Source: an uncultured Eubacteriales bacterium
GTDB lineage: Bacteria; Bacillota; Clostridia; Christensenellales; Aristaeellaceae
NCBI GenBank assembly: GCA_944349855.1
Contig: CALVNS010000002.1
Location: 44,230-108,229, forward strand
Reading direction: 5' to 3'
DNA: 64,000 nt
Shown piece after piece: positions 1-7,767 of the stretch; the first letter of the stretch is position 1; the number at the start of each line of letters is the position of its first letter. Under the pieces are notes generated by a model. That model was not told the origin of the DNA. It did no database searches and saw only the letters and a program-made list of their open reading frames with translations. The translations under genes and the position numbers were made by a program.

Positions 1-273
1 ATCCTCTTCATCGTGTTCTTCATCCCCGGCTCGCCCAAGGACCTGCTCAACTACGGCCTGGGCCTGACGCGCCTGCGCATGCCCGGCGTGCTGCTGCTCA
101 CAGGCGTGGCGCGCATTCCCTCGATCATCACCTCGACGGTCGGCGGCAGCGCGCTGGGCGAGCAGAACTACCTGTTCGCCGCCGCCGTCTTCGTGGGCAC
201 GGCGCTCCTGAGCGCGCTGGGCCTGCTGTGCTACCGCCGCATCACCCGTGCGGGCAGCCACGCGGACAAGTGA
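1..273 (+). CDS. TVP38/TMEM64 (VTT-domain) membrane protein, 3' end
   Basis: Only the last 90 residues are inside the window and the frame is open at base 1. The fragment contains FFIPGSPKDLLNYGLGLT, the proline/glycine-rich re-entrant segment typical of the TVP38/TMEM64 (DedA-like, SNARE-associated) family. A small-residue-rich stretch (ITSTVGGSALGEQ) follows, then one clear C-terminal transmembrane helix and a basic tail. Family members are integral cytoplasmic-membrane proteins; DedA/TVP38 relatives are linked to lipid scrambling and envelope homeostasis, but no substrate can be assigned here. The gene ends in a stem-loop that also serves the convergent xylB operon. The family call is firm from the motif; the function is not known. 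Confidence 0.85.
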   Translation: MLFIVFFIPGSPKDLLNYGLGLTRLRMPGVLLLTGVARIPSIITSTVGGSALGEQNYLFAAAVFVGTALLSALGLLCYRRITRAGSHADK

Positions 274-286
274 GCCCGCATGCCAT

Positions 287-332
287 AAAAGGCCGCCGTT
301 TCTCGACCGATGGCGAGAGACGGCGGCCTTTC
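287..332. terminator. Bidirectional terminator between convergent genes
   Basis: Fifteen-base arms at 291-305 and 314-328 (one G-T pair) surround an 8-base loop. The hairpin has A residues on its left and T residues on its right, so it can stop transcription from both the TVP38 gene and the leftward xylB operon. Confidence 0.75.
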
Positions 333-346
333 GTGCCTCCAAAGGG

Positions 347-457
347 TCAGCGTCCCGACCTGCGGGTTTGCACATACTGCACGAGCCAGTGAATCACGAT
401 CCCGATACACAGCAGGGCGACGGCCCCGCTCAGCCGGTACGTACCCTGCCGGCGCAT
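347..457 (-). CDS. 36-residue single-helix membrane peptide
   Basis: Short reading frame of 36 codons starting MRRQGTYRLSGAVALL and ending QTRRSGR. It has a basic N-terminus, one hydrophobic helix (about residues 9-29) and a basic C-terminus, the usual layout of a small inner-membrane peptide. An AAAGGAAGTGAAG ribosome site precedes the ATG at good spacing. It lies 23 bases after the zinc-ribbon gene and is the last gene before the terminator, so it is most likely co-transcribed with xylB. No family is recognised. It could be a regulator or stabiliser of the neighbouring membrane protein, but this is inference. Confidence 0.55.
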   Translation of the reverse strand: MRRQGTYRLSGAVALLCIGIVIHWLVQYVQTRRSGR

Positions 458-480
458 GGTCTTCACTTCCTTTGGGCGTC

Positions 481-894
481 TCATACGCGCTTGTCAAACT
501 TGTGCCCACACATCTTGCAGGTGACGGTGATCTCCCCTACGCCCTTGGGCACGCGCAGCTTCGCATGGCACTTCGGGCAGGAGAAATAGGCGTACTTGTC
601 GCGGTTTTTGAAGCGGTTGTACAGCTCCGTCGCCCTGCGGCGCGCCGGCTGTGAAAGCAGCAGAAACTTTTCGTTTTCCATGCGCCGGCCGGTGAAGTTC
701 GTGGACAGGATGCGAAACAGCGCCCAGCCCAGCATGGCATAGGCCAGCAGCGACAGCAGCCCCAGATACGGCAGCGCGCCCAGCAGCAGCGCCGGAAGCG
801 CCGCATACAGCAGCGCACGGGAGAGCGCGTCCAGTCCGTAGCGTCCCTGCATGAAGCGCTCCAGCCGCGCCTTCAGGTCGTCGAAAAAATTCAT
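481..894 (-). CDS. Membrane protein with C-terminal zinc ribbon
   Basis: 137 residues. The start MNFFDDLKARLERFM is chosen because AGGGAGGT lies six bases upstream. Residues 20-65 hold two hydrophobic helices (ALLYAALPALLLGALPYLGL and following). The C-terminus carries CPKCHAKLRVPKG and CKMCGHKFDKRV, two CxxC pairs forming a rubredoxin-like zinc ribbon that should face the cytoplasm. The gene begins 13 bases after xylB. Similar small zinc-ribbon membrane proteins are common in Clostridia and have no assigned function. Linkage to xylose metabolism may only be positional. Coding status is firm; role unknown. Confidence 0.8.
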   Translation of the reverse strand: MNFFDDLKARLERFMQGRYGLDALSRALLYAALPALLLGALPYLGLLSLLAYAMLGWALFRILSTNFTGRRMENEKFLLLSQPARRRATELYNRFKNRDKYAYFSCPKCHAKLRVPKGVGEITVTCKMCGHKFDKRV

Positions 895-907
895 CGCCGC
901 ACCTCCC

Positions 908-2431
908 TTACAGGCGCGCCAGCGCCGTGAAGTCCTCGCGAAGATCTCGATACAGGCGCTTATAGAGCGCAAAATATGGCTGATAGGCCGCGTGCGCCGC
1001 CGCGTCCGGCTGCTGCGCGCCCGCCGGGCGCACCAGCGCATCCGCCGCCTCGGCCACGTCGGCATACACGCCCGCGCCTACGCCCGCCAGGATCGCCGCG
1101 CCCAGCGCCGGACCCTCGTCCACCGCCAGCGTCGCTACCGGGCAGCCGTACAGGTCGGCCAGCATCTGCCGCCACAGCGGGCTGCGCGCGCCGCCGCCGC
1201 AGGCGGTCATGCGCTCCACCGGCACGCCCATCTCGCGGAAGACCTCCACGCACTCGGCCTGCGAGTAGGCCACGCCCTCCATGACCGCGCGCACCAGGTG
1301 CGCGCGCGTGTGCATCGCCGACAAGCCGAAGAACACGCCGCGGCAGTCCGGATCGGGATGCGGGCAGCGCTCGCCCATCAGATAGGGCAGGTAGAGCAGC
1401 CGATCCGCGCCCAGCGGCACGCCTGCGGCCATGTCGCCCATCAGCACATAGGGGTCAACGCCCGCCTGCGCCGCGCGCTGCACCTCGCCCTCGCAGCAGG
1501 CGTCGCGCAGCCAGCGCAGCGACAGCCCCGCCGCCAGCGTGCAGCTCATGGCCGTCCACTTGCCGGGCACGGACGCGCACAGCGTATGGATGCGCCCCTG
1601 CGGGTCGATGGACACGTCGTCGGAGATGGCGTAGACCACGCCCGACGTGCCCAGCGTCGTGAACGCCGTGCCCGCGCGCACGACGCCCGTGCCGACCGCG
1701 GCGGCGGAGTTGTCCGCCGCGCCGCCGACGACCGGCGTGCCCTGCATCAGGCCCGTATCCTGCGCCGCCTGCGCGTGCACGCGGCCCGTGACCTCGGGCG
1801 ACTCATAGACCGGCGGCAGCAGCGCCGCGTCGATCGACAGGCGCTCCAGCACCTCCCGCGACCAGCAGCGGTGCGCCACGTCCATCAGCTGCGTGCCCGA
1901 CGCGTCGGATACCTCCGTGGCGATCTCGCCCGTGAGCCGGTAGCGGATGTAGTCCTTGGGCAGCAGGATGTGCCGGCAGCGCGCGTACAGCGCCGGCTCG
2001 TGCTCCTGCACCCAGAGGATCTTCGCGGCCGTGAAGCCCGCCATCGCCGGATTGGCCGTCAGCTCGATCAGCCGCTGCGCGCCCACGAGCGCCTTCATGC
2101 GCTCGGCCTGCGCGCCCGTTCGCTGGTCGCACCACAGGATACATGGGCGCAGCGCCTGGCCGCGCTCATCCAGCATCACCAGGCCATGCATCTGCCCCGA
2201 CAGGCCGACGGACACCACATCGGCCGCGCGCACGCCCGCCTTGCATAGCACGGCGCGCGCGCCCTCGCACACGGCCGCGTACCAGTCCTCCGGGCGCTGC
2301 TCGGCCCAGCCGTTTTGCGGCTGGAGCATCGGGTATTCAGCCGTATGGCTCGCGGCCGCGCGCCCCGTCTCGTCAAAGAGCACCGTCTTCGTTCCCGAGG
2401 TGCCCAGGTCTACGCCCAGCAAGTATCGCAT
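908..2431 (-). CDS. xylB: Xylulokinase
   Basis: 507 residues, the usual XylB length. It phosphorylates D-xylulose with ATP to give xylulose 5-phosphate for the pentose phosphate pathway, in the cytoplasm. The N-terminal FGGY domain starts MRYLLGVDLGTSGTKTVLFD (phosphate-binding loop). GLSGQMHGLVMLD and LRPCILWCDQRT are hallmark XylB segments. The second domain has GGAADNSAAAVGTG, whose Asp is the expected catalytic base, and CGGGARSPLWRQMLAD near the adenine site. It heads a three-gene leftward operon. Other FGGY kinases are less likely because of the WCDQRT and GQMHG segments. Together with the arabinosidases further right it suggests pentose use. Confidence 0.9.
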   Translation of the reverse strand: MRYLLGVDLGTSGTKTVLFDETGRAAASHTAEYPMLQPQNGWAEQRPEDWYAAVCEGARAVLCKAGVRAADVVSVGLSGQMHGLVMLDERGQALRPCILWCDQRTGAQAERMKALVGAQRLIELTANPAMAGFTAAKILWVQEHEPALYARCRHILLPKDYIRYRLTGEIATEVSDASGTQLMDVAHRCWSREVLERLSIDAALLPPVYESPEVTGRVHAQAAQDTGLMQGTPVVGGAADNSAAAVGTGVVRAGTAFTTLGTSGVVYAISDDVSIDPQGRIHTLCASVPGKWTAMSCTLAAGLSLRWLRDACCEGEVQRAAQAGVDPYVLMGDMAAGVPLGADRLLYLPYLMGERCPHPDPDCRGVFFGLSAMHTRAHLVRAVMEGVAYSQAECVEVFREMGVPVERMTACGGGARSPLWRQMLADLYGCPVATLAVDEGPALGAAILAGVGAGVYADVAEAADALVRPAGAQQPDAAAHAAYQPYFALYKRLYRDLREDFTALARL

Positions 2432-2466
2432 GTATCTCGCCCCTTTGGCCGATATTCTCTGCGCCT

Positions 2467-2495
2467 ATTTTAGCATATCCGCACGCAAAAGTCAC
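2467..2495 (-). promoter_or_regulatory. Promoter of the xylB operon
   Basis: Read leftward: GTGACT, 17-base spacer, TAAAAT, ending 36 bases before the xylB ATG. No clear operator is visible beside it. Confidence 0.6.
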
Positions 2496-2502
2496 CGTAT
2501 TC

Positions 2503-2532
2503 TTGTGCTAGAAGCGATTTCCAGCATACGCT
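2503..2532 (+). promoter_or_regulatory. Possible promoter of the 56-residue acidic protein
   Basis: TTGTGC, 18-base spacer, TACGCT, diverging from the xylB promoter. The match is moderate. Confidence 0.35.
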
Positions 2533-2568
2533 TGAGCGGCGCGTTCACACTAAGCGCGAGGTGATCGC

Positions 2569-2739
2569 ATGGACGAACATACGGACCTGTACGACCTGCT
2601 GGCCGACGACAAGGAGGCGCGCGACCTGTTCCGCTCCCTGCCCGACTACATCCAGGGCGCGGTACAGCAGCGCGCCGGGGAACTGCGCACGGGCAAGGCG
2701 TTTCGCGACTTTGTGAAGAAGCACTATCCCAAGCCGTAA
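2569..2739 (+). CDS. Small acidic helical protein, unknown function
   Basis: 56 residues beginning MDEHTDLYDLLADDKEARDL and ending FVKKHYPKP. A GAGGTG ribosome site lies six bases before the ATG, and a GC-rich stem-loop follows the stop. The protein is highly charged, has no membrane segment or signal, and contains SLPDYIQGAVQQRAGEL, a pattern I associate with small conserved proteins of Clostridia (from memory). It diverges from xylB and is monocistronic. No function can be given. Confidence 0.65.
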   Translation: MDEHTDLYDLLADDKEARDLFRSLPDYIQGAVQQRAGELRTGKAFRDFVKKHYPKP

Positions 2740-2747
2740 GCTTCCCC

Positions 2748-2780
2748 AGGGCGGGATGGATGCGCAATCCGTCCCGCCCT
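2748..2780 (+). terminator. Stem-loop after the small acidic protein gene
   Basis: Nine-base arms AGGGCGGGA/TCCCGCCCT around a 15-base loop. There is no strong T tract, so it may act as a weak terminator or a 3'-end stabiliser. Confidence 0.45.
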
Positions 2781-2808
2781 TGCCGTATGCCGCCGCACGT
2801 TGTATAAT
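2780..2808 (+). promoter_or_regulatory. Sigma-A promoter of the flavoprotein-ogt pair
   Basis: TTGCCG, 17-base spacer, perfect TATAAT; transcription would start about 25 bases before the ribosome site of the downstream gene. Confidence 0.75.
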
Positions 2809-2841
2809 ATCCCCATCCGAGGGAAAAGGGGGGAACCGGCC

Positions 2842-3312
2842 ATGCGCCGCAAGGACCGCGAGATCGTCGAGCCCGCACGCATTGACGAGGTGATCGCCCG
2901 CTGCGACTGCTGCCGCCTGGGCCTGGTGGACGCGGGGCGCGCGTACGTCGTGCCGATGAACTTCGGCTACCGCCGGGAAGAGGGACAGGGCGTGTTTTAC
3001 TTTCACTGCGCGCGCGAGGGGCGCAAGCTGGACGTGCTGCGCCAGAATCCCGAGGCCGCATTTGAGCTGGACACGGCCCACCTGCTGCGCACAGGAGAGC
3101 GCGGGTGCGACTGTTCGTTTGCGTTTGAGAGCGTCATGGGCGAAGGGACGGTGCAGTTCGTCGAGGAGTCCACGGCCAAGCGCGAGGCGCTGGGCGTCAT
3201 CATGCGCCACATGACCGGGCGCGCGGACTGGACGTTGGACGAGGCGATGCTCCGCTCTGTGACGGTGCTGCGCCTTGGCGCCCGGGAGATGACCTGCAAG
3301 CGCCACGAGTGA
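2842..3312 (+). CDS. Pyridoxamine 5'-phosphate oxidase-like (NimA-type) flavoprotein
   Basis: 156 residues. The start MRRKDREIVEP is set by a GGGGGGAA ribosome site. The opening MRRKDREI, then CDCCRLGLVDAGRAYVVPMNFGY and the later FHCAREGRKLD are the typical core of the NimA-like branch of the PNPOx split-barrel fold, which binds FMN or haem. Nim proteins reduce 5-nitroimidazoles, but most chromosomal members are uncharacterised, so antibiotic resistance should not be assumed. The ogt start lies 17 bases after this stop, so the two are co-transcribed. Confidence is high for family, low for substrate. Confidence 0.85.
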   Translation: MRRKDREIVEPARIDEVIARCDCCRLGLVDAGRAYVVPMNFGYRREEGQGVFYFHCAREGRKLDVLRQNPEAAFELDTAHLLRTGERGCDCSFAFESVMGEGTVQFVEESTAKREALGVIMRHMTGRADWTLDEAMLRSVTVLRLGAREMTCKRHE

Positions 3313-3329
3313 CGAGAGGGGGAACCGCC

Positions 3330-3830
3330 ATGCGCTATGCGACGCAGCTTTCCACCCCGCTGGGGCCCGTCACGCTCGCCAGCGATGGCGAACACATCAC
3401 GGGACTGTGGTTTGAGGGGCAGAAGCACTTCGCCGCGGGGCTTCGCGACCCCGCCTGGAATGACGCGTTGCCCGTCTTCGCGCGGGCCGCGGGCTGGCTG
3501 GAGCGCTACTTCCGCGGCGAAGCGCCGGCGATGGACCTGCCCATCGCGCCTGGCGGCACGCCATTCCAGCGCGCGGTGTGGGCGCGGCTGTGCACCATCC
3601 CCTATGGACAGATCACGACCTACGGCGATATCGCCAAGGCGATGGGCGCGGGCGCGCGCGCCGTGGGCGCGGCGGTCTCGCGCAACCCCATCAGCCTGCT
3701 CATCCCCTGCCACCGCGTCGTCGGCACGGGCGGCGGCCTGACCGGCTATGCGGGCGGGCTGGACAAAAAGCGCTTCCTGCTCGCGCTTGAGGGGCGCAAT
3801 TGTGCCATTGACAACGCGCCGTGCGTCTGA
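3330..3830 (+). CDS. ogt: Methylated-DNA-[protein]-cysteine S-methyltransferase
   Basis: 166 residues; a suicide enzyme that moves the methyl group from O6-methylguanine in DNA to its own cysteine. The active-site segment is [19 protein letters not shown] with Cys127. The helix-turn-helix DNA-binding part is [24 protein letters not shown]. The start MRYATQL is chosen from GAGAGGGGGAACC upstream. Length fits Ogt/MGMT proteins without the AraC-like Ada domain. A strong promoter for pflB lies inside its last codons, so read-through and independent transcription probably both reach the next operon. Confidence 0.92.
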   Translation: MRYATQLSTPLGPVTLASDGEHITGLWFEGQKHFAAGLRDPAWNDALPVFARAAGWLERYFRGEAPAMDLPIAPGGTPFQRAVWARLCTIPYGQITTYGDIAKAMGAGARAVGAAVSRNPISLLIPCHRVVGTGGGLTGYAGGLDKKRFLLALEGRNCAIDNAPCV

Positions 3831-3836
3831 TATACT
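3808..3836 (+). promoter_or_regulatory. Strong sigma-A promoter of the pflBA operon, inside ogt
   Basis: Consensus TTGACA, 17-base spacer, TATACT. The -35 and spacer lie in the final ogt codons. Transcription should start near 3843, just ahead of the ZTP aptamer. Confidence 0.85.
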
Positions 3837-3845
3837 GATTGAGCT

Positions 3846-3917
3846 GCATGTGACTGACGGATTTCACGCGGGCAACCGCGGGGGAGCATGGAGCGTAAGT
3901 GCCGACCGTCTGGGCAA
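3846..3917 (+). promoter_or_regulatory. ZTP (pfl-type) riboswitch aptamer
   Basis: The leader has the conserved landmarks of the ZTP/ZMP aptamer in order: GTGACTGACGG, a hairpin CGCGGGCAACCGCG followed directly by GGGGAGC, then CCGACCGTCTGGGCA matching the CCGCCUGGGCA 3' core. ZTP riboswitches sense ZMP/ZTP, which accumulate when 10-formyl-tetrahydrofolate is short, and turn on one-carbon genes. Pyruvate formate-lyase supplies formate for that pool, which fits. The aptamer 3' strand (GGGCA) is also the 5' arm of the terminator that follows, so ligand binding should prevent termination. Confidence 0.85.
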
Positions 3918-3941
3918 TCCCGCGCTGGGATTGCCCTTTTT
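3912..3941 (+). terminator. Riboswitch-controlled terminator before pflB
   Basis: Perfect 10-base arms GGGCAATCCC/GGGATTGCCC (3912-3921 and 3927-3936), a 5-base loop and five T residues. It overlaps the last bases of the aptamer core, the classic expression platform of ZTP switches. Confidence 0.85.
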
Positions 3942-3975
3942 GCATTCCCGGCAGCAATGTAACGAGGTGACCGTC

Positions 3976-6210
3976 ATGGCAAATCATCCGGCATACGAGG
4001 GTTTTGTCCCCGGCGCTTGGCAGGAGCGCATCGACGTGCGCGACTTCATCCAGAAGAATTACACGCCCTACACGGGCGACGAGGGCTTCCTGTGCGGACC
4101 GACCGCGCGCACGACGCGCCTGATGGACAAGCTGCACGCGCTGCAAAGGGAAGAACAGGCGCGCGGCGGCGTGCTGTCGATCAATACGGACGTGGCCACG
4201 AGCCTGCTCAACTACGCGCCGGGCTACCTGGACCGGGACGAGGAGCTGATCGTGGGCCTGCAGACCGAGGCTCCGCTGCGCCGCGGCGTCAACCCCTTCG
4301 GCGGCATGCGCATGGCCGAGGTCGCCTGCCGCGCCTACGGCTACGAGATGTCGCCCAAGCTCAAGGATGAGTTTCTCTACCGCACCACGCACAACGACGG
4401 CGTCTACCGCGTCTACACGGACGACATGCGCCGCGCGCGCAAGATCGGCGTGATCACGGGCCTGCCGGACGCCTACGGCCGCGGGCGCATCATCGGCGAC
4501 TACCGGCGCGTGGCGCTCTACGGCATCGACCGCCTGATCGAGGAGAAGCAGCGCGACAAGCGCGCCCTGGGCCGGCGCACGATGGACTACGAGACCGTCC
4601 GCCAGAGCGAGGAGCTGTTCCAGCAGATCGCCTTCCTGCAAAAGACGAAGGAGATGGCCGCGCTCTACGGCATCGACATCGCCGGCCCGGCCGCCACCGC
4701 GCAGGAGGCCATCCAGTGGACGTACTTCGGCTACCTGGCCTCCATCAAGGAGCAGAACGGCGCGGCCATGTCGCTGGGGCGCGTGTCGACCTTCCTGGAC
4801 ATCTACATCGAGCGCGACCTGGCGCGCGGCACGCTGACCGAGGAGCGCGCGCAGGAGCTGATGGACGACTTCGTCATGAAGCTGCGCATGGCCCGCCACC
4901 TGCGCACGCCCGAGTACAACGAGCTGTTCGGCGGCGATCCCATGTGGATCACCGAGAGCGTCGGCGGCATGGGCGAGGACGGGCGCACGCTGGTGACGAA
5001 GAACGCCTTCCGCATGCTCCACACGCTGCACAACCTCGGCCCCGCGCCCGAGCCGAACCTGACCGTGCTCTACGCGCGCGCGCTGCCCGAGGCGTTCAAG
5101 CGCTACTGCGCGCGCGTCTCCTGCCAGACGAGCGCCATCCAGTATGAAAACGACGACCTCATGCGCCCGCTGTACGGCGACGACTACGGCATCGCCTGCT
5201 GCGTGTCGGCGATGCGCCTGGGCAAGGAGATGCAGTTCTTCGGCGCGCGGTGCAACCTGCCCAAGCTGCTGCTGCTGGCGCTCAACGGCGGGCACGACAC
5301 GCTCTCGGGCCTGGACATCGGCCCGCGCATGGACGTGATGGACGGCGACGTGCTGGACTTTGAGCGCGTGTACGAGCGCTTTGCGGCCTACCGCGCGTGG
5401 CTGTGCGAGCTGTATGTGAACACGATGAACGTCATCCACTACATGCACGACAAGTACGCCTACGAAAAGACGCAGATGGCGCTGCACGACACGGATGTGC
5501 ACCGCTACATGGCCTTCGGCGTGGCGGGGCTGTCGGTGCTGGCCGACTCGCTGAGCGCCATCCGCTACGCCCGCGTGCGGCCCGTGCGCGACGCGGACGG
5601 CTACATCGTGGACTTCACGCGCGAGGGCGACTTCCCCACATTCGGCAACGACGACGACCGCGTGGACGGCATCGCCGTGCGCCTGGTGCAGGAGATGATC
5701 CGGGAGCTGCGCAAGACGCCGGCCTACCGCGGCGCGGAGCACACGCTGTCGGTGCTGACGATCACCTCCAACGTCGTCTACGGCAAAAAGACGGCCGCCA
5801 CGCCCGACGGCAGAAAGCAGGGCGAGCCCTTCGCGCCGGGCGCAAACCCCATGCACGGGCGCGAGCTGTGCGGCGCGGCCGCCTCGCTCAACTCCGTGGC
5901 CAAGCTGCCTTATGCGGACTGCCGCGACGGCATCTCCAACACGTTCTCCATCGTGCCGGACGCGCTGGGCCCGACGCCCGAGGCGCGCGAGCGCAACCTG
6001 TGCACGCTGCTGGACGCCTACTTCGGCCGCGGCGCGCACCACATCAACGTCAACGTCATGAACCGCGCGCTGCTGCAGGACGCCTATGAGCACCCGGAGA
6101 ACTATCCGAACCTGACCATCCGCGTCTCCGGCTACGCGGTCAACTTCGTCAAGCTCTCGCGCGAGCAGCAGCGCGAGGTCATCCGCCGCACGTTCCACGA
6201 GGCGATGTAA
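3976..6210 (+). CDS. pflB: Pyruvate formate-lyase (formate C-acetyltransferase)
   Basis: 744 residues. It is an oxygen-sensitive glycyl-radical enzyme converting pyruvate and CoA to acetyl-CoA and formate in the cytoplasm. The adjacent catalytic cysteines are C408-C409 in [10 protein letters not shown]. The radical glycine is about G719 in [17 protein letters not shown]. The adjacent Cys-Cys pair and full length argue for true PFL rather than diol dehydratase or other glycyl-radical enzymes. The start [10 protein letters not shown] follows an AACGAGGTGACC ribosome site. Expression is governed by the ZTP switch. pflA follows after 13 bases. This strongly indicates anaerobic fermentation. Confidence 0.95.
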   Translation: MANHPAYEGFVPGAWQERIDVRDFIQKNYTPYTGDEGFLCGPTARTTRLMDKLHALQREEQARGGVLSINTDVATSLLNYAPGYLDRDEELIVGLQTEAPLRRGVNPFGGMRMAEVACRAYGYEMSPKLKDEFLYRTTHNDGVYRVYTDDMRRARKIGVITGLPDAYGRGRIIGDYRRVALYGIDRLIEEKQRDKRALGRRTMDYETVRQSEELFQQIAFLQKTKEMAALYGIDIAGPAATAQEAIQWTYFGYLASIKEQNGAAMSLGRVSTFLDIYIERDLARGTLTEERAQELMDDFVMKLRMARHLRTPEYNELFGGDPMWITESVGGMGEDGRTLVTKNAFRMLHTLHNLGPAPEPNLTVLYARALPEAFKRYCARVSCQTSAIQYENDDLMRPLYGDDYGIACCVSAMRLGKEMQFFGARCNLPKLLLLALNGGHDTLSGLDIGPRMDVMDGDVLDFERVYERFAAYRAWLCELYVNTMNVIHYMHDKYAYEKTQMALHDTDVHRYMAFGVAGLSVLADSLSAIRYARVRPVRDADGYIVDFTREGDFPTFGNDDDRVDGIAVRLVQEMIRELRKTPAYRGAEHTLSVLTITSNVVYGKKTAATPDGRKQGEPFAPGANPMHGRELCGAAASLNSVAKLPYADCRDGISNTFSIVPDALGPTPEARERNLCTLLDAYFGRGAHHINVNVMNRALLQDAYEHPENYPNLTIRVSGYAVNFVKLSREQQREVIRRTFHEAM

Positions 6211-6223
6211 AGGGGGCGGGTCC

Positions 6224-6904
6224 ATGCGCGGGCGCATCCACTCCATCCAGTCCTTCAGCACGCTCGACGGGCCGGGCATCCGCTTTGTGATCTTCCTGCA
6301 GGGCTGCCCGCTGCGCTGCGCGTGCTGCCACAACCCGGACACGTGGGACCCGGCCGGCGGCACGGAGACGGACGACGGCGCGCTGCTGGAGCGCGTACTG
6401 CGCTGCCGCGACTACTTCGGCGCGGAGGGCGGCCTCACGGTCTCCGGCGGCGAGCCGCTGCTGCAGAGCGCCTTCGTGCGCGCGCTGTTTCAGCGCTGCC
6501 GCGCGGAGGGCATCCACACCGCGCTGGACACCTCCGGCTGCATCGTCACGGACGAGGCGCTCTCCGTGCTGGACGCGACCGACCTGTGCCTGCTCGACCA
6601 CAAGATGCCCACCGACGCGCTCTACCGCCGCCACGTCGGCTGCCCCATCGCGGGCCCGGAGCGCTTTTTGCGGGAGCTGGACGCGCGCGGCATCGACACG
6701 TGGCTGCGCCGCGTCGTCATCCCGACCGTCACGGACGATCCGGACGACCTGCGCGCGCTCTACGCGCTGGGCGAGCGCACGCGCTGCGTGCGCAAGGTGG
6801 AGCTTCTGCCCTTCCGCAAGCTGTGCCAGGCCAAGTACGACGCGATGGGCATTCCCTTCCCCTTTGGCCATCTGCCCGAGTGCCAGGCGCTGCCGAAGTT
6901 GTGA
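6224..6904 (+). CDS. pflA: Pyruvate formate-lyase activating enzyme (radical SAM)
   Basis: 226 residues. It uses S-adenosylmethionine and a [4Fe-4S] cluster to abstract hydrogen from the PFL glycine. The CxxxCxxC cluster motif is CPLRCACC (C28, C32, C35), preceded by STLDGPGIRFVIFLQG, the usual PflA opening. TVSGGEPLLQ matches the GGEP SAM-binding motif, and the DLKMP-like segment appears as LLDHKMP. There is no extra ferredoxin insert, so it is the PFL-type activase, not the larger glycyl-radical activases. It overlaps no gene and shares the pflB transcript. Confidence 0.94.
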   Translation: MRGRIHSIQSFSTLDGPGIRFVIFLQGCPLRCACCHNPDTWDPAGGTETDDGALLERVLRCRDYFGAEGGLTVSGGEPLLQSAFVRALFQRCRAEGIHTALDTSGCIVTDEALSVLDATDLCLLDHKMPTDALYRRHVGCPIAGPERFLRELDARGIDTWLRRVVIPTVTDDPDDLRALYALGERTRCVRKVELLPFRKLCQAKYDAMGIPFPFGHLPECQALPKL

Positions 6905-6934
6905 TGGACATTTCGGGGGGATCTATGCTATCCT
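6905..6934 (+). promoter_or_regulatory. Promoter of the lipoprotein gene
   Basis: TGGACA, 18-base spacer, TATCCT, starting right after the pflA stop. Moderate match. Confidence 0.5.
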
Positions 6935-6987
6935 AGAGGCAGATGGACGCGCCCGGCGCGCCGGACTTTGCCCGAGGAGGGATTCCC

Positions 6988-7635
6988 ATGACCCCATGCC
7001 TGAAACGGTCGCTGGCCGCCGCGCTGGCGCTGCTGCTCGTCTCGCTCAGCGGCTGCGCCTCGGCCTCGTCCCGCCTGCAACAGACGCTGTCGGACATCCT
7101 GCAAGTGCGCGAGGCCGCTTCCGACGAGGGCGGCGTCGGTCCCGTCGCGCTCTCGGACGAAGGAGAAGCCCTCCTGCGCGCCCTGGGCCTGGAAGGCGAC
7201 GCCCTGATCCTCTCCTTCCGCATGCCGGAGGGCGCCGCGGGGCTCTCGCTCAACGTCTACCGCCTGGAGGACGGGGCGTGGACCCTGTGCGACGGCGGCG
7301 GGCTGACGTGGGACGGCGACGCCGCGCAGGCGGAGGGCACGGCCTCCCTGCGCGTGCGCGAGGACGGCGGCCTGGCGCTGCACCTGCGCGTGGATGGCGC
7401 GTCCGCGTCCTACTCGGCGCAGGCCGGCCCGGAGGACGCGTTCACCTCCTCCACCCACGGCTTTTTGCAGGAATTCGCGCCTGCGCAGGCGGGCGACGAG
7501 ATCCCCGTCGCGTTCTGGGTCCGCGACGCGGGCACGGCCATGCGCAGCTATGCGCTGGACGACTTTGCCGACCCCGCGGCCTTCGACGGCATGGACTTCG
7601 TCCAGTTCGCGACGGTCGCATTCGAGGCTCCATGA
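6988..7635 (+). CDS. Predicted lipoprotein, unknown function
   Basis: 215 residues. The start MTPCLKRSLAAAL is placed by GAGGAGGG seven bases upstream. A signal peptide ends in the lipobox LSGC, so the protein should be lipid-anchored on the outer face of the membrane. The mature part is acidic, lacks catalytic motifs, and is built of alternating short strands (LNVYRLEDGAWTLCDGGG, LRVREDGGLALHLRVDG), suggesting a beta-rich binding domain. It is monocistronic with a strong terminator. No family is recognised with confidence. Confidence 0.75.
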   Translation: MTPCLKRSLAAALALLLVSLSGCASASSRLQQTLSDILQVREAASDEGGVGPVALSDEGEALLRALGLEGDALILSFRMPEGAAGLSLNVYRLEDGAWTLCDGGGLTWDGDAAQAEGTASLRVREDGGLALHLRVDGASASYSAQAGPEDAFTSSTHGFLQEFAPAQAGDEIPVAFWVRDAGTAMRSYALDDFADPAAFDGMDFVQFATVAFEAP

Positions 7636-7643
7636 ACCCCATT

Positions 7644-7675
7644 GCCCCGCCGCGCAAAGCGCGGCGGGGCTTTTT
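7644..7675 (+). terminator. Rho-independent terminator
   Basis: Twelve-base GC-rich arms (7644-7655 and 7659-7670) and five T residues directly after the lipoprotein gene. Confidence 0.85.
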
Positions 7676-7684
7676 GCATTCCCC

Positions 7685-7713
7685 TTGCGCCCTTGGACAA
7701 AAAGCCCTATAAT
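7685..7713 (+). promoter_or_regulatory. Promoter of the PIG-L gene
   Basis: Weak TTGCGC, 17-base spacer, perfect TATAAT. Confidence 0.6.
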
Positions 7714-7767
7714 GGGATGGACTCGACGCCCCCCATTCGACGCGTTTCGATCCAAGGAGGCCTGACC

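Noticed and set aside
2842-3312. Calling the flavoprotein a nitroimidazole-resistance nim gene
   Set aside because: The NimA-like branch is large and mostly uncharacterised; only the family is supported.
4017-6089. Long alternative frames inside pflB on both strands
   Set aside because: They are side effects of the GC-rich codon bias; the PFL frame has catalytic and radical motifs, the others are Arg/Ala/Pro-rich without motifs.
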